DNA of 41,571 bases from Coriobacteriales bacterium (lineage in GTDB: Bacteria; Actinomycetota; Coriobacteriia; Coriobacteriales; UBA8131): the NCBI GenBank assembly GCA_031264075.1, contig JAISEO010000002.1:1-41571 (forward strand), written 5' to 3'. Under the pieces are notes generated by a model that saw only the letters and a list, made by a program, of their open reading frames with translations, was not told the DNA's origin and made no database searches. How positions within the stretch are numbered: the first letter of the stretch is position 1; each line of letters opens with the position of its first letter. A program made the position numbers and the translations under genes. Positions 33,810-41,490 of the stretch are shown in pieces.

Positions 33810-34490
33810 TCAGGGCTGGGCGAATTCGTAGGTCTCCACAGGATTCCACCAGTCTGAGATGAGGTAGAGTTCAAACTCACCTTTGACTTCCACGAGCTGA
33901 TCGATACTGTCGAGTTCGTCAAAATAGAGATAGATCATGCCCGTTTTTCCGGGATATACCTTGCCTTCGGTCTTGGGATCCATCCTAACGCCGTTGACTG
34001 TCCAGGTGCCCATGACCGGTGTCAGATAACAGTGGTTCTCATAGCCCACGGAGGTCAGGGGCGTGTATCGATTCTCCACTATCAGGGTAAAGCCGGCGTC
34101 TCCCAGATAATCGGCTGTTTTTGCCTGGAGCGTAATCTTTGCGTACTCGTCATCCACGAGTACCCGATTGACAAACTGGTGAATAGCTACCGGCTCCCCC
34201 TCGCTCGTATCGCGAAAGTGGTTGCGCCGTTTGAGTTCCTCAGCCCCAGCTCCGCTTGACGCCCCGCTCGAAACACCGGAAGCGCGGGACTCGCTCTCGC
34301 GCATCAACTGCTCCTCCGCAAGCTCCGAGGAGCTTTCCCAGCTACCATAGACGCTTGAGGAACCCCTGCCCGATACCGCACCCAATTCGTTGGCTGAGGT
34401 CTGCGTAAGCGAGCATCCGGCCATGACAAAAGACAGCGCCGCTGCAAGCACCAAAAGGAAAGCGAGCCGCGGTATGCCTTTTTCGCTCAC
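33810..34490 (-). CDS. lipoprotein of unknown function
   Basis: A 226-residue predicted lipoprotein: basic N terminus, hydrophobic helix and lipobox VMAGC with lipidated C26, then a low-complexity Ser/Ala/Glu-rich linker (about 35-90) and a beta-rich domain (95-226: AKITLQAKTADYLG, FTLIVENRYTPLTS, FELYLISDWW) that resembles immunoglobulin-like DUF4352/DUF5067-type domains only loosely. The GTG start overlaps the stop of the signal peptidase gene by four bases (GTGA, 34487-34490). This places it third in an operon after a Nif11-type peptide gene and lepB. Confidence 0.75.
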   Translation of the reverse strand: MSEKGIPRLAFLLVLAAALSFVMAGCSLTQTSANELGAVSGRGSSSVYGSWESSSELAEEQLMRESESRASGVSSGASSGAGAEELKRRNHFRDTSEGEPVAIHQFVNRVLVDDEYAKITLQAKTADYLGDAGFTLIVENRYTPLTSVGYENHCYLTPVMGTWTVNGVRMDPKTEGKVYPGKTGMIYLYFDELDSIDQLVEVKGEFELYLISDWWNPVETYEFAQP

Positions 34491-35302
34491 AGCGGCCCTA
34501 TATCCTCCAGGGGCCATATCACCATCATGGCCCTTCCGTATACGGTGTCTTCCTGTATTGTGCCAAAGTAGCGGCTGTCCGCAGAGTTCTCCCGGTTGTC
34601 GCCCATTACCCACAGATGGCCCTCGGGCACGGTGTAGGGATACGAGATAGACATGTTGTTATAGTGCTGCTCAAGGGGATGGGTCTCAACGCCGTTTACA
34701 TAGGGTTCGTAGAGCGGATTTCCGTCTACGTAGACCATGCCGTTTTTGATGTCAACGACCTGCCCACCCGTGGCAATGACCCGCTTGACCAGGACGCGGC
34801 CGGGCATTATCTTATCGGCAAAGACGACGATGTCGCTGTTTTGGACCGGCTCCCAATTGAGACTTACCTTGTCGGCCAGCAGCTTGTCGCCCGTCATAAT
34901 GGTGGTTTCCATCGATCCGGTAGGAACCTCAAAGGGCTGCACGAGGAAGGTATTGATGGCCCAGGTAAGGGCGAGGGCAATGGCGAGGGCAACGGCAAAC
35001 TCAATGAGGGTGCGGACGATACTGGGGCGTTTTCTACTCCCCCGGCGCTCTCCCCCCTCGGGGCCCTCAGGCTGCTCTGGTTCTTCAAAGCCCGGCAGGC
35101 CCGGTGAGCCCAGCGGGCCGCCCGTCGCATTGTCGTTGTAAGGCGCAAGCGAAGCGAGGGTTACTGCCTGTACATCAGATTTCGAGCCAGTTTGCCTCAG
35201 GCCTGTTTGTGGGCGTGATGCCACTACTTGCGGTAATGGCGTCATGCGCACGGACAGAGATGAGGCAAACTGGCCGAAAGATGGTGTGCAATGATTAATC
35301 AT
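34487..35302 (-). CDS. lepB: signal peptidase I with long N-terminal extension
   Basis: A 271-residue type I signal peptidase that cleaves signal peptides of exported proteins at the outer membrane face. After an unusual 95-residue N-terminal region (disordered, Pro/Gly/Glu-rich at 60-90) there is one membrane helix (99-120), then box B VPTGSMETTI with catalytic S130, box D with K173 in VLVKRVIATGG, and box E GDNRENSADSR. Start 35302 is supported by AAGGA four bases upstream, lying in the 12-base gap after the Nif11 gene. No ATG/GTG/TTG exists between residue 20 and the membrane helix, so part of the palindromic element 35181-35279 is translated unless a rare start is used. Confidence 0.85.
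   Translation of the reverse strand: MINHCTPSFGQFASSLSVRMTPLPQVVASRPQTGLRQTGSKSDVQAVTLASLAPYNDNATGGPLGSPGLPGFEEPEQPEGPEGGERRGSRKRPSIVRTLIEFAVALAIALALTWAINTFLVQPFEVPTGSMETTIMTGDKLLADKVSLNWEPVQNSDIVVFADKIMPGRVLVKRVIATGGQVVDIKNGMVYVDGNPLYEPYVNGVETHPLEQHYNNMSISYPYTVPEGHLWVMGDNRENSADSRYFGTIQEDTVYGRAMMVIWPLEDIGPL
35181..35279. repeat. palindromic element, copy 2
   Basis: An outer inverted repeat (35181-35199 against 35261-35279, sharing GCCAGTTTGCCTCA) encloses a 29-base hairpin core at 35216-35244 nearly identical (25 of 29) to the core of copy 1. It lies inside the 5' part of the signal peptidase gene. Confidence 0.75.
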
Positions 35303-35314
35303 CGCTTCCTTAGG

Positions 35315-35689
35315 TCAGTAAAGCTCAGACATGCCTACCAATACACACCTCGTGCCATCGTATCTCGTGTCAGTGGTTTTATTGTATGAGAGGCCGCCGA
35401 GAACGCAGACGCAGGTATTGCCGTCGTTGGCCCGTGAAACCCCGATAAGGAAGCAGCCGTCACGACCGGCGGCCACGGCTTCCAGCTCGTCGGCGGACAG
35501 CTCCTTGCTGTTAACGAAGTCCTGCAGATCCTCTACCGAGAACGCATAGCCTTCTCCTTCTGCAAAGGCGATGACAGCCTCGGCTGCTTCTCTCTTGCTC
35601 GTCTCGTCGGCGCAGCCCAGGGCCTTCGCCCGCTCCTGCATTGCCTCGTCGGTTGAAAGTGCCTCGTAGAACTCTGTTATCGTACTCAT
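35315..35689 (-). CDS. Nif11-type leader peptide (candidate RiPP precursor)
   Basis: A 124-residue protein with a Nif11-like leader (1-75): STITEFYEALSTDEAMQERA, a middle AVIAFAEGEGYAFSVEDLQDF and an end LSADELEAVAAG in place of the usual double-glycine. The remaining 49 residues form a candidate core containing four cysteines (C79, C93, C95, C115), a CVC pair and many Ser/Thr, typical of substrates for ring-forming enzymes. Nif11 leaders guide RiPP maturases, but no lanthionine synthetase, YcaO or SPASM enzyme is near. AAGGAG precedes the ATG. The stop is 12 bases from lepB. Confidence 0.85.
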   Translation of the reverse strand: MSTITEFYEALSTDEAMQERAKALGCADETSKREAAEAVIAFAEGEGYAFSVEDLQDFVNSKELSADELEAVAAGRDGCFLIGVSRANDGNTCVCVLGGLSYNKTTDTRYDGTRCVLVGMSELY

Positions 35690-36021
35690 GTCCAGCTCCT
35701 TTTGTTGTTGCTCGTTGATTGAAATCTATAGTGCCTCTGTGCGATAACCCTGCTTGCCCACTTGGTCTGCCTCACGGGCAACACGAAGATAGTATACCGC
35801 AGAGAGCGTGTGACAGCCTTTGGATTTCGCGCCAAAACCCGCTGAAAAAACCTGCCTGATTTTTTGATTGTCGGGCATAAGGCCCCGAAATGAAGTACAC
35901 TGTTTTCTGTGATTGCTGTGCGGAGACTCTTTCTCTGCCAAAAAGAATGAGCGTACACAGCAGGGCGCAATCTGTTCATGTTGCTGAGGAGTATCAAAAA
36001 ACCTGAAAGGGAGTGGGTGTC
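35690..36021. other. 332-base intergenic region between divergent genes
   Basis: No open gene is supported here. It holds a TATACT box for the Nif11 gene on the minus strand (35791-35796), a weak hairpin of AAAAAA and TTTTTT around 35845-35865, and a TACACT (35896-35901) that may serve the plus-strand lipoprotein gene. No riboswitch or small RNA was recognised. Confidence 0.5.
35791..35806 (-). promoter_or_regulatory. candidate promoter of the Nif11-lepB-lipoprotein operon
   Basis: On the minus strand CTCTCTGCGGTATACT ends in a -10 box 102 bases before the Nif11 start. The same 16-base motif, with TATAAT in place of TATACT, lies upstream of the ABC importer genes at 41456-41471. Confidence 0.45.
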
Positions 36022-36495
36022 ATGAAAACATCTGTCCATCGTTTGTCGGTTAAGAGCGTAGCGCTTGCCAGCATCGTACTGATCTGCCTGTTGTCCTTTG
36101 GGGTACTGGCGGGTTGCGGCGGGCTTTCTGACGCCAAGAATCTGAAGGCGTATACCTTTGGCCAGGACTCCTGCCCGTCTATCAACTCCATTGTAGGCGA
36201 GCGGGACGTCACCAACGTCGAAACCGGCTTTGACAACGATGTTGATTACCAGATCTACACCTATACGAGCGACAGCCCCTTTGACGATGTCCTTGCCTAC
36301 GAGGAAGCGTTGGAGGCAGATGGTTGGATCCTGAACGAGGACTGGGAGATGCAACCCTCATCCGGTTTGGTCGTAATGCTCAAAGAATCTACCGAAAAGC
36401 CGGACAGTCTTCTTGGCGTATACCTTGAATACAACACTTCCGAATATACCTTGGATATTCGTAGAGGGCCAGGCTCCCTCACCATCGACCAGTAA
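36022..36495 (+). CDS. small lipoprotein of unknown function
   Basis: A 157-residue predicted lipoprotein. The N terminus is basic, followed by a hydrophobic helix and the lipobox VLAGC with lipidated C32. The mature part is acidic with alternating strands (DYQIYTYTSDSPFDDVLAYEEAL, VVMLKES, LLGVYLEYNTSEYTLDIRRG) and is not recognised as a known domain. ATG 36022 has GGGAG nine bases upstream. Its stop codon lies eight bases from that of the papain-like gene, and a 12-base direct repeat (AAGTACGGTTTC) spans both stops. Confidence 0.75.
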   Translation: MKTSVHRLSVKSVALASIVLICLLSFGVLAGCGGLSDAKNLKAYTFGQDSCPSINSIVGERDVTNVETGFDNDVDYQIYTYTSDSPFDDVLAYEEALEADGWILNEDWEMQPSSGLVVMLKESTEKPDSLLGVYLEYNTSEYTLDIRRGPGSLTIDQ

Positions 36496-36503
36496 GTACG
36501 GTT

Positions 36504-38732
36504 TCAGGAAGTACGGTTTCGCCGCCTTCTGAGCACCACGATGAGAGCCGCGGCAATCAGTACCAGCAGAACGACGATACGAACGACTATGGGTAGCAGA
36601 TCGCCCTCGGGAGACAGCGCTTCCTGCTCCTGCGGGCTCAGGCTGTTGCCGAGGGCCTTGACGGTGAAGTTGCCGAGGTTCTGGGTTATCTCGCCATCCT
36701 CAAACTCTATCACCGAGACTCTTTCGGCAAGGTCCATGACATCCAGCCACTCAGTGCCGTCCAGTGAGAGCAGGCTCTGGTTGCGCTCGACACTGAAGTT
36801 ATAGCCGTCCTGGGCAGCCCTGGGCAGACCATCTGTGCGGGCCTCGCAGGGCAGTAGAACCTCGTCCTCCCCGTCCGTCTGTACCTCGACGACCACGCTG
36901 TAGTAGCTCCCGGCCTCAGCCACCACCTGCACATCGCTGGGCAGTGGATAGGTGGCAAGGCCCGCGTACTCCCTGTTGGCCGTAAACTCGGCCGCGAGTG
37001 TGCCTTCTGTAGGCGCGGCACCCGGTTCTACGCCGGTATAGATGCGTATCTCATAGTTCCGGTGCGGCAGGTAGTCCAGCACGCTCACCGCCTCAATGGT
37101 TTGGGGCGCTCCGCTGTTTACCGCAAAAACATTGGCCATTGAGGCGCTGTCTTGGCCCTCGACCATGTACACACCGCTCTGGCCGGTGTCGTCGTAGTAG
37201 CTTACGAGCTCAAACTCCCTGCTGTCCTCCACCGTAAAGCCGATGACCTCATCGATGCTCCGGTCGTAGTAGGACAGATAGAAAAACCCGCCCTCTCCCC
37301 ACTCTTCTCCCCAGCTGTTCTTGACGATAAAGGCACCCGGGCCGGGGGGAAGGGGCTCGGAAAAATTTTCAGCGCCAAAGTCGTCGTCCCAGCCTACAAG
37401 CGCCACTGCGTGATCCCCCGTTGCAAAGGCGTCTGAGACATACTGGGCGGAGGTATCGCTATTGAAATAGGTCGTATCGGAGGCCTGGGCACCCTTATAG
37501 CCCACCTCCAGAGCACCCTGCTCGTAGATGCCCTGCTTGATGATTTGGATATTTTCCGGCGAGAAGACGGTCTTGTCCACATCCAGATAGTTGATGGGAT
37601 AGGAGGTTGTCTCCTTGAGGTGAAAGTCGCTCAGGCCCGCCAGCTGTGGCTGCTCCGCCTCGGGCAGATATTCGTTTTGGATCAGTGTATCGGCCGTGAG
37701 GCTCACCTCGCTGGCAAAGTCATTCAGATCCTGCTGGTAGTCAAAATAGACCACCAGGGCATCGTAGTATTCGGTGAGGTCCTGGTCCGCGGGGAGCAGC
37801 GGTTGCCCGTCGCGCACCGCTACCGTGTAGGGCTCGCCGCCCGCCTCGGCCATGAGGTCGAGATCGCTGTTGTAGTGCGGGGAGGTGTAGCTGCCGTCGT
37901 AGTTCCACAGCGTGTTCTGGAAGAGGAGCTGTACGGAGTCCCTGTCATAGTCTAGCGACCTTTCAATGACCTCCTCGGGAACAAAACCGTCCACCCAACG
38001 TACCTCGTCCTCGCTGAGCAGATAGTCATAGAAGATGTCGTTGCCGGTTGTCTTTCCATACGGCCAGGGAGCCACCAGCTCGCCGGTGGGCCCAAACCAC
38101 TTGCTCAACGCGGCAATGGGATACTCGGTGGGGGCACCCGCCATGGGCACCAGTGCCAGGCCGGGGTTGTCGTCCGGATCAGCGGGCTCCCAAAAGGTGT
38201 CCGGGTTGTAGACGGCGTTGGCCAGTTGGATGGTACTGATCCAGTTATCCGCGCTGTACGACGTGCTGGGGGCCAGACCGGCGCGCTGGACGGCCGCCTC
38301 CAAAGCCTGGCTGACGCCAAAGCTCCAGCATACGCCATAGGGGTTCTGATTACGCACCGGCGTGAGATAGTTATGCTTGGGGTTGTCCTCGTCCCTGAGG
38401 TCAAAGCGGGAGGGCAACTCGGTGTACAGCTCATAGTCAGTCGTAGCGATGACCCTGTTTTTTGCTATCAGGAAGCTCACGTAGCCTTCGTCTGTGGCAT
38501 CGTCTGCCGCATCGTCTGTAGGGGCCGCGTTGGACGGAGCGGTAGTCAAAACCGCAGCATCCGGAGCAGGGAGAGCCGTAGCGGGAGCAAGACCGCCAGC
38601 ACTCAGGGTTGCCGCAAGCAGCAAGAGAGCCAGGATGATCCTGGGAAAACGCCCCTGCGCCTGCCTCAGGCAATACGCAGTCCTCCGGACCTGCGGTTGG
38701 CAGGATGTTTCAAAAGACCTGTTGCTGTTCAT
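36504..38732 (-). CDS. exported papain-like (C1A) cysteine protease, membrane-anchored
   Basis: A 742-residue protein: signal peptide (helix 31-47, cleavage near ATALP), a low-complexity Ala/Asp linker (50-82), a C1A peptidase domain with oxyanion Q129 and nucleophile C135 (VRNQNPYGVCWSFG), catalytic His in GDHAVALVGWDD and Asn in FIVKNSWGEEWGEGGFF, then a beta-rich domain like the lectin-like domain (PF18560) of such peptidases, and a C-terminal helix with a basic tail RRRRNRTS. No LPxTG motif precedes the helix, so it is probably membrane-anchored. GGAGA precedes the ATG. It likely degrades peptides or proteins outside the cell. Confidence 0.9.
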   Translation of the reverse strand: MNSNRSFETSCQPQVRRTAYCLRQAQGRFPRIILALLLLAATLSAGGLAPATALPAPDAAVLTTAPSNAAPTDDAADDATDEGYVSFLIAKNRVIATTDYELYTELPSRFDLRDEDNPKHNYLTPVRNQNPYGVCWSFGVSQALEAAVQRAGLAPSTSYSADNWISTIQLANAVYNPDTFWEPADPDDNPGLALVPMAGAPTEYPIAALSKWFGPTGELVAPWPYGKTTGNDIFYDYLLSEDEVRWVDGFVPEEVIERSLDYDRDSVQLLFQNTLWNYDGSYTSPHYNSDLDLMAEAGGEPYTVAVRDGQPLLPADQDLTEYYDALVVYFDYQQDLNDFASEVSLTADTLIQNEYLPEAEQPQLAGLSDFHLKETTSYPINYLDVDKTVFSPENIQIIKQGIYEQGALEVGYKGAQASDTTYFNSDTSAQYVSDAFATGDHAVALVGWDDDFGAENFSEPLPPGPGAFIVKNSWGEEWGEGGFFYLSYYDRSIDEVIGFTVEDSREFELVSYYDDTGQSGVYMVEGQDSASMANVFAVNSGAPQTIEAVSVLDYLPHRNYEIRIYTGVEPGAAPTEGTLAAEFTANREYAGLATYPLPSDVQVVAEAGSYYSVVVEVQTDGEDEVLLPCEARTDGLPRAAQDGYNFSVERNQSLLSLDGTEWLDVMDLAERVSVIEFEDGEITQNLGNFTVKALGNSLSPQEQEALSPEGDLLPIVVRIVVLLVLIAAALIVVLRRRRNRTS

Positions 38733-38776
38733 CGGTTTTCTCCAATCAGAAACACACAGAAAAGCCCACGGGAGAG

Positions 38777-38782
38777 ATTATA
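38777..38782 (-). promoter_or_regulatory. candidate -10 box of the papain-like gene
   Basis: A consensus TATAAT on the minus strand 44 bases before the ATG, within GGTATAATCTC, the same surrounding bases seen at 41456-41461. Confidence 0.45.
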
Positions 38783-38830
38783 CCCTCACTTCTCCAGCAG
38801 TGTAACCCCGCGACGCCCTGCCGCGGCTTG

Positions 38831-39901
38831 CTACAACACTATCCTCAGCACATTCTCTCCGGCTGCATAGGTGTGGGTGATTTCCTTTGCCGAGTTCTGG
38901 ATAATCATTGCACTGAGTTCGTCGGCGACTTTTACCGCATTTGCGTTGGCGCCACGGTACCGTGCGCACAGCTCGTAGCGGCCCAGCTTTTCTGAATAGC
39001 TGAGAGCGAGTGTGCAGTTTCCGTACAGCGGCACTATCGTAGCGACGACCAGTTCCTCCGTTACGAGCGACAGCTTCCTCGCGGTGCTGCCATCGATGCC
39101 GTTGCGAAAGCAGAAGGTCTCGATCTTGCCGATGAGCTCGTAAAAGTCGTATTCGTCGCTCGTTATCTCGTATTCCAGGCTGCGGACACGATTGATGAAC
39201 CTCCGCGTCTTCTCCCTCGTGGGTTCCCTGAAGAGTATCTGCGGCGTGCCCGATTCATAGATGCCGCCCTCGTCCATATAGAACACGCGGCTCGAGATGT
39301 CTTCTGCAAACTGCATCTCGTGCGTGACGATGAGCATGGTTATCCCTGTTTTTGCGAGCGAGCGGATGACTGCCGTAACCTCGCCGGTCATCGTGGGATC
39401 GAGGGAGGAGGTCGGCTCGTCAAACAGAATTATCTCCGGATCCATTGCCAGGGCGCGCGAGATGGCCACGCGTTGCTTCTGCCCGCCCGACAGCTCTGCG
39501 GGATACGACGCGGCACGCTCGGAAAGTCCTACGCTTTTGAGCAGCTCCAAGGCTCGCTCCTGTGCCTGGGCCTTTGTGCGCTTGAGGAGCGAGACCTGTC
39601 CAAGCGTGAGGTTCTGCAGGACCGTCAGGTGCGAGAAGAGCCCAAAGTCCTGGAAGACCATGCCCATCTTACGACGGATTGCGTTGATATTGCGGGCAGA
39701 CACCCGCTCTCCATCCAGCAGTATCTCTCCCGATGTAGGTGGGTCGAGCAGGTTGAGCATACGCAGAAAAGTGCTCTTGCCCGAGCCGGACGGGCCGATT
39801 ATCGCGACGATCTCGCCCTTCTCAACATCGGCGTCCACGTTTTCGAGCACGACGTTCTCGCCAAAGCGCTTTGACAGTTTGCGCACACTGAGCAGCGTCA
39901 T
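38831..39901 (-). CDS. polar amino-acid ABC transporter ATPase with GHKL-like C-terminal domain
   Basis: A 356-residue protein. Residues 1-242 form a GlnQ/HisP-type ATPase: Walker A GPSGSGKS (36-43), signature ELSGGQKQRVAISRAL, Walker B IILFDEPTSSLDP. A further 110 residues (about 245-356) contain LSLVTEELVVATI, CARYRGANANAVK and an end reading AGENVLRIVL, which looks like a degenerate anti-sigma/histidine-kinase-type ATPase fold (RsbW-like), lacking the Asn of the N-box. Ordinary members of the family stop near 245. The start overlaps the permease stop (ATGA), and AAAGGA precedes it. It energises the importer encoded by the partner gene. Confidence 0.9.
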   Translation of the reverse strand: MTLLSVRKLSKRFGENVVLENVDADVEKGEIVAIIGPSGSGKSTFLRMLNLLDPPTSGEILLDGERVSARNINAIRRKMGMVFQDFGLFSHLTVLQNLTLGQVSLLKRTKAQAQERALELLKSVGLSERAASYPAELSGGQKQRVAISRALAMDPEIILFDEPTSSLDPTMTGEVTAVIRSLAKTGITMLIVTHEMQFAEDISSRVFYMDEGGIYESGTPQILFREPTREKTRRFINRVRSLEYEITSDEYDFYELIGKIETFCFRNGIDGSTARKLSLVTEELVVATIVPLYGNCTLALSYSEKLGRYELCARYRGANANAVKVADELSAMIIQNSAKEITHTYAAGENVLRIVL

Positions 39902-41397
39902 GTCCTGATCCTTTCATTTACCTTGTTGATGATGAACTTGAAGGCAAGGATCAAAAGCGTCGTGAGAGCGAGGTAGATAAGCGCAGAGAGTATCACGGGA
40001 AAGTACGCGTCAAAGGTTCGTGAACGTATGATGTCCGTGGCCCTCGTGAGATCCTGGATGGCGATGTAGCCAACGACCGCCGTGCCCTTGACCAGCGACA
40101 CGAAATTATCGGTATACGCCGGCAGGGCGCGCCTGACTGCCTGCGGGAGCGTTATCTTCATAAAGGTGCCCAGCGCAGAAAAGCCCAGGGCGCGAGCCGC
40201 CTCTCTTTCCGTTGTATCAACGGTGTCGATGGCTCCGCTGAGATTGGTTGCGACGCCCGCGCCACACACGAGCGAGAAGGCCGCGACCGCGATAATGGGC
40301 CCCTCAATACTTGTATTGCCAAAGACGATGTAGTAGGCCACCATGAGCAGCGTGACCTCGGGCGTGCCATGGATAAAACCGCAGTAGAACCGGGCCACCC
40401 CTTTCACAATTCTGTTTTTGCGCGTGAGCAGAAAGCACACGAACGCGCCGATAACTGTTCCGCACACGAGCGACAGCAGCGATATTTCCAGCGTGACGGC
40501 AAGGCCGTCGAGAACGAGCTTGTAGCGGTCTTCCTTAATCAGGTTGTTCTCGATGCCGTTTTCGAGCCAGGTCAAAAAACCGCCACCGTCGTCGTCGCTC
40601 TCCGCTGCCGCACCCTCATCGGGCTTCTTGACGATAAAGCACGCGGTGACTTCCAGGACGCTCTCACCAAAGAGAACACTCGCCTCCCGCTCGTCTGTTA
40701 TCGAGAACATGCTTGCAAAGTCTGCCTTGCCGCTCTTGATGGCAGGCAGTATGGCGCCATAGGACATGTCGTCAAAGCGGATGCTCCTGTTGCAAAACGC
40801 CGCAAAACGCTCGGCAAGCTCAACCTCGTATCCGACGATCCTGCCATTATCTCCCTCGTACGCCATGGGCGGATAGCCTGTAGCAATGGCACAGACGAGC
40901 GTCTCGCCGGTGCCCTCAGGGGAGATAACGGGTATCTCATCTGTCTGCGGCAGTCTCCCGCTGAGCCACCTGGCTTCGATCTCATCGAGCGTGCCGTCTT
41001 CCCGAGCCAGCTGTGCCCATTCGTTGAACCTGCTGCGGAGTGCGGCGTCCTTGAACACGGCGGAGTTCCTGTCGGCGTATACCTCCCTGGGCACAAACAG
41101 AAATTCGAGGTCGGTGTACTGCCCTTCGGCCATAAGCGCGGAGCAGGCAACCGAGGCCGTGACCCCCGCGTCAATCCTGCCGTGCCGGACGTCTTCGAGC
41201 AGATCGCCAAGCATGGTGTAAGTGTGGATGTCGTCGCTCCAGCCCAGATCGTTGGCGAGTTGCCCGTACACCTCGCCCTCGGCAACGCCGAGCGTTTTGC
41301 CCGTGTAGTCCGTGTAGTCCGCGGCAAAGGCGGGCATCGAACCGCACAGCAGTATGAGGGTGAGGAAAACAGCAGCGGGTAGCGCCAGTCTCCTCAT
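39898..41397 (-). CDS. amino-acid ABC importer: two substrate-binding domains fused to permease
   Basis: A 499-residue protein with a signal peptide (1-25, PAFAA), a first SBP_bac_3-like domain (26-150; shortened), a second one (163-262; GETLVCAIATGYPPMAYEGDNGRIVGYEVELAERF), a short acidic linker and a GlnP/HisM-type permease (290-499) with about five helices and the conserved EREAARALGFSALGTFMKITLPQAVRRALPAYTDNFVSLVKGTA loop that contacts the ATPase. So substrate capture and membrane passage are in one chain. GGGAGAG precedes the ATG. The ligand is probably a polar amino acid, but this cannot be fixed from sequence. Confidence 0.92.
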   Translation of the reverse strand: MRRLALPAAVFLTLILLCGSMPAFAADYTDYTGKTLGVAEGEVYGQLANDLGWSDDIHTYTMLGDLLEDVRHGRIDAGVTASVACSALMAEGQYTDLEFLFVPREVYADRNSAVFKDAALRSRFNEWAQLAREDGTLDEIEARWLSGRLPQTDEIPVISPEGTGETLVCAIATGYPPMAYEGDNGRIVGYEVELAERFAAFCNRSIRFDDMSYGAILPAIKSGKADFASMFSITDEREASVLFGESVLEVTACFIVKKPDEGAAAESDDDGGGFLTWLENGIENNLIKEDRYKLVLDGLAVTLEISLLSLVCGTVIGAFVCFLLTRKNRIVKGVARFYCGFIHGTPEVTLLMVAYYIVFGNTSIEGPIIAVAAFSLVCGAGVATNLSGAIDTVDTTEREAARALGFSALGTFMKITLPQAVRRALPAYTDNFVSLVKGTAVVGYIAIQDLTRATDIIRSRTFDAYFPVILSALIYLALTTLLILAFKFIINKVNERIRT

Positions 41398-41455
41398 TAT
41401 CTTCTCTCCCTCTGATCAACCGGCACCGGTGCAGCCTCGCTTGTGATACAGGGAG

Positions 41456-41471
41456 ATTATACCGCAGAGAG
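41456..41471 (-). promoter_or_regulatory. candidate promoter of the ABC importer genes
   Basis: On the minus strand CTCTCTGCGGTATAAT places a consensus -10 box 59 bases before the start codon; the matching motif is at 35791-35806. Confidence 0.45.
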
Positions 41472-41490
41472 CGGGCGGAGATTGGGACGA

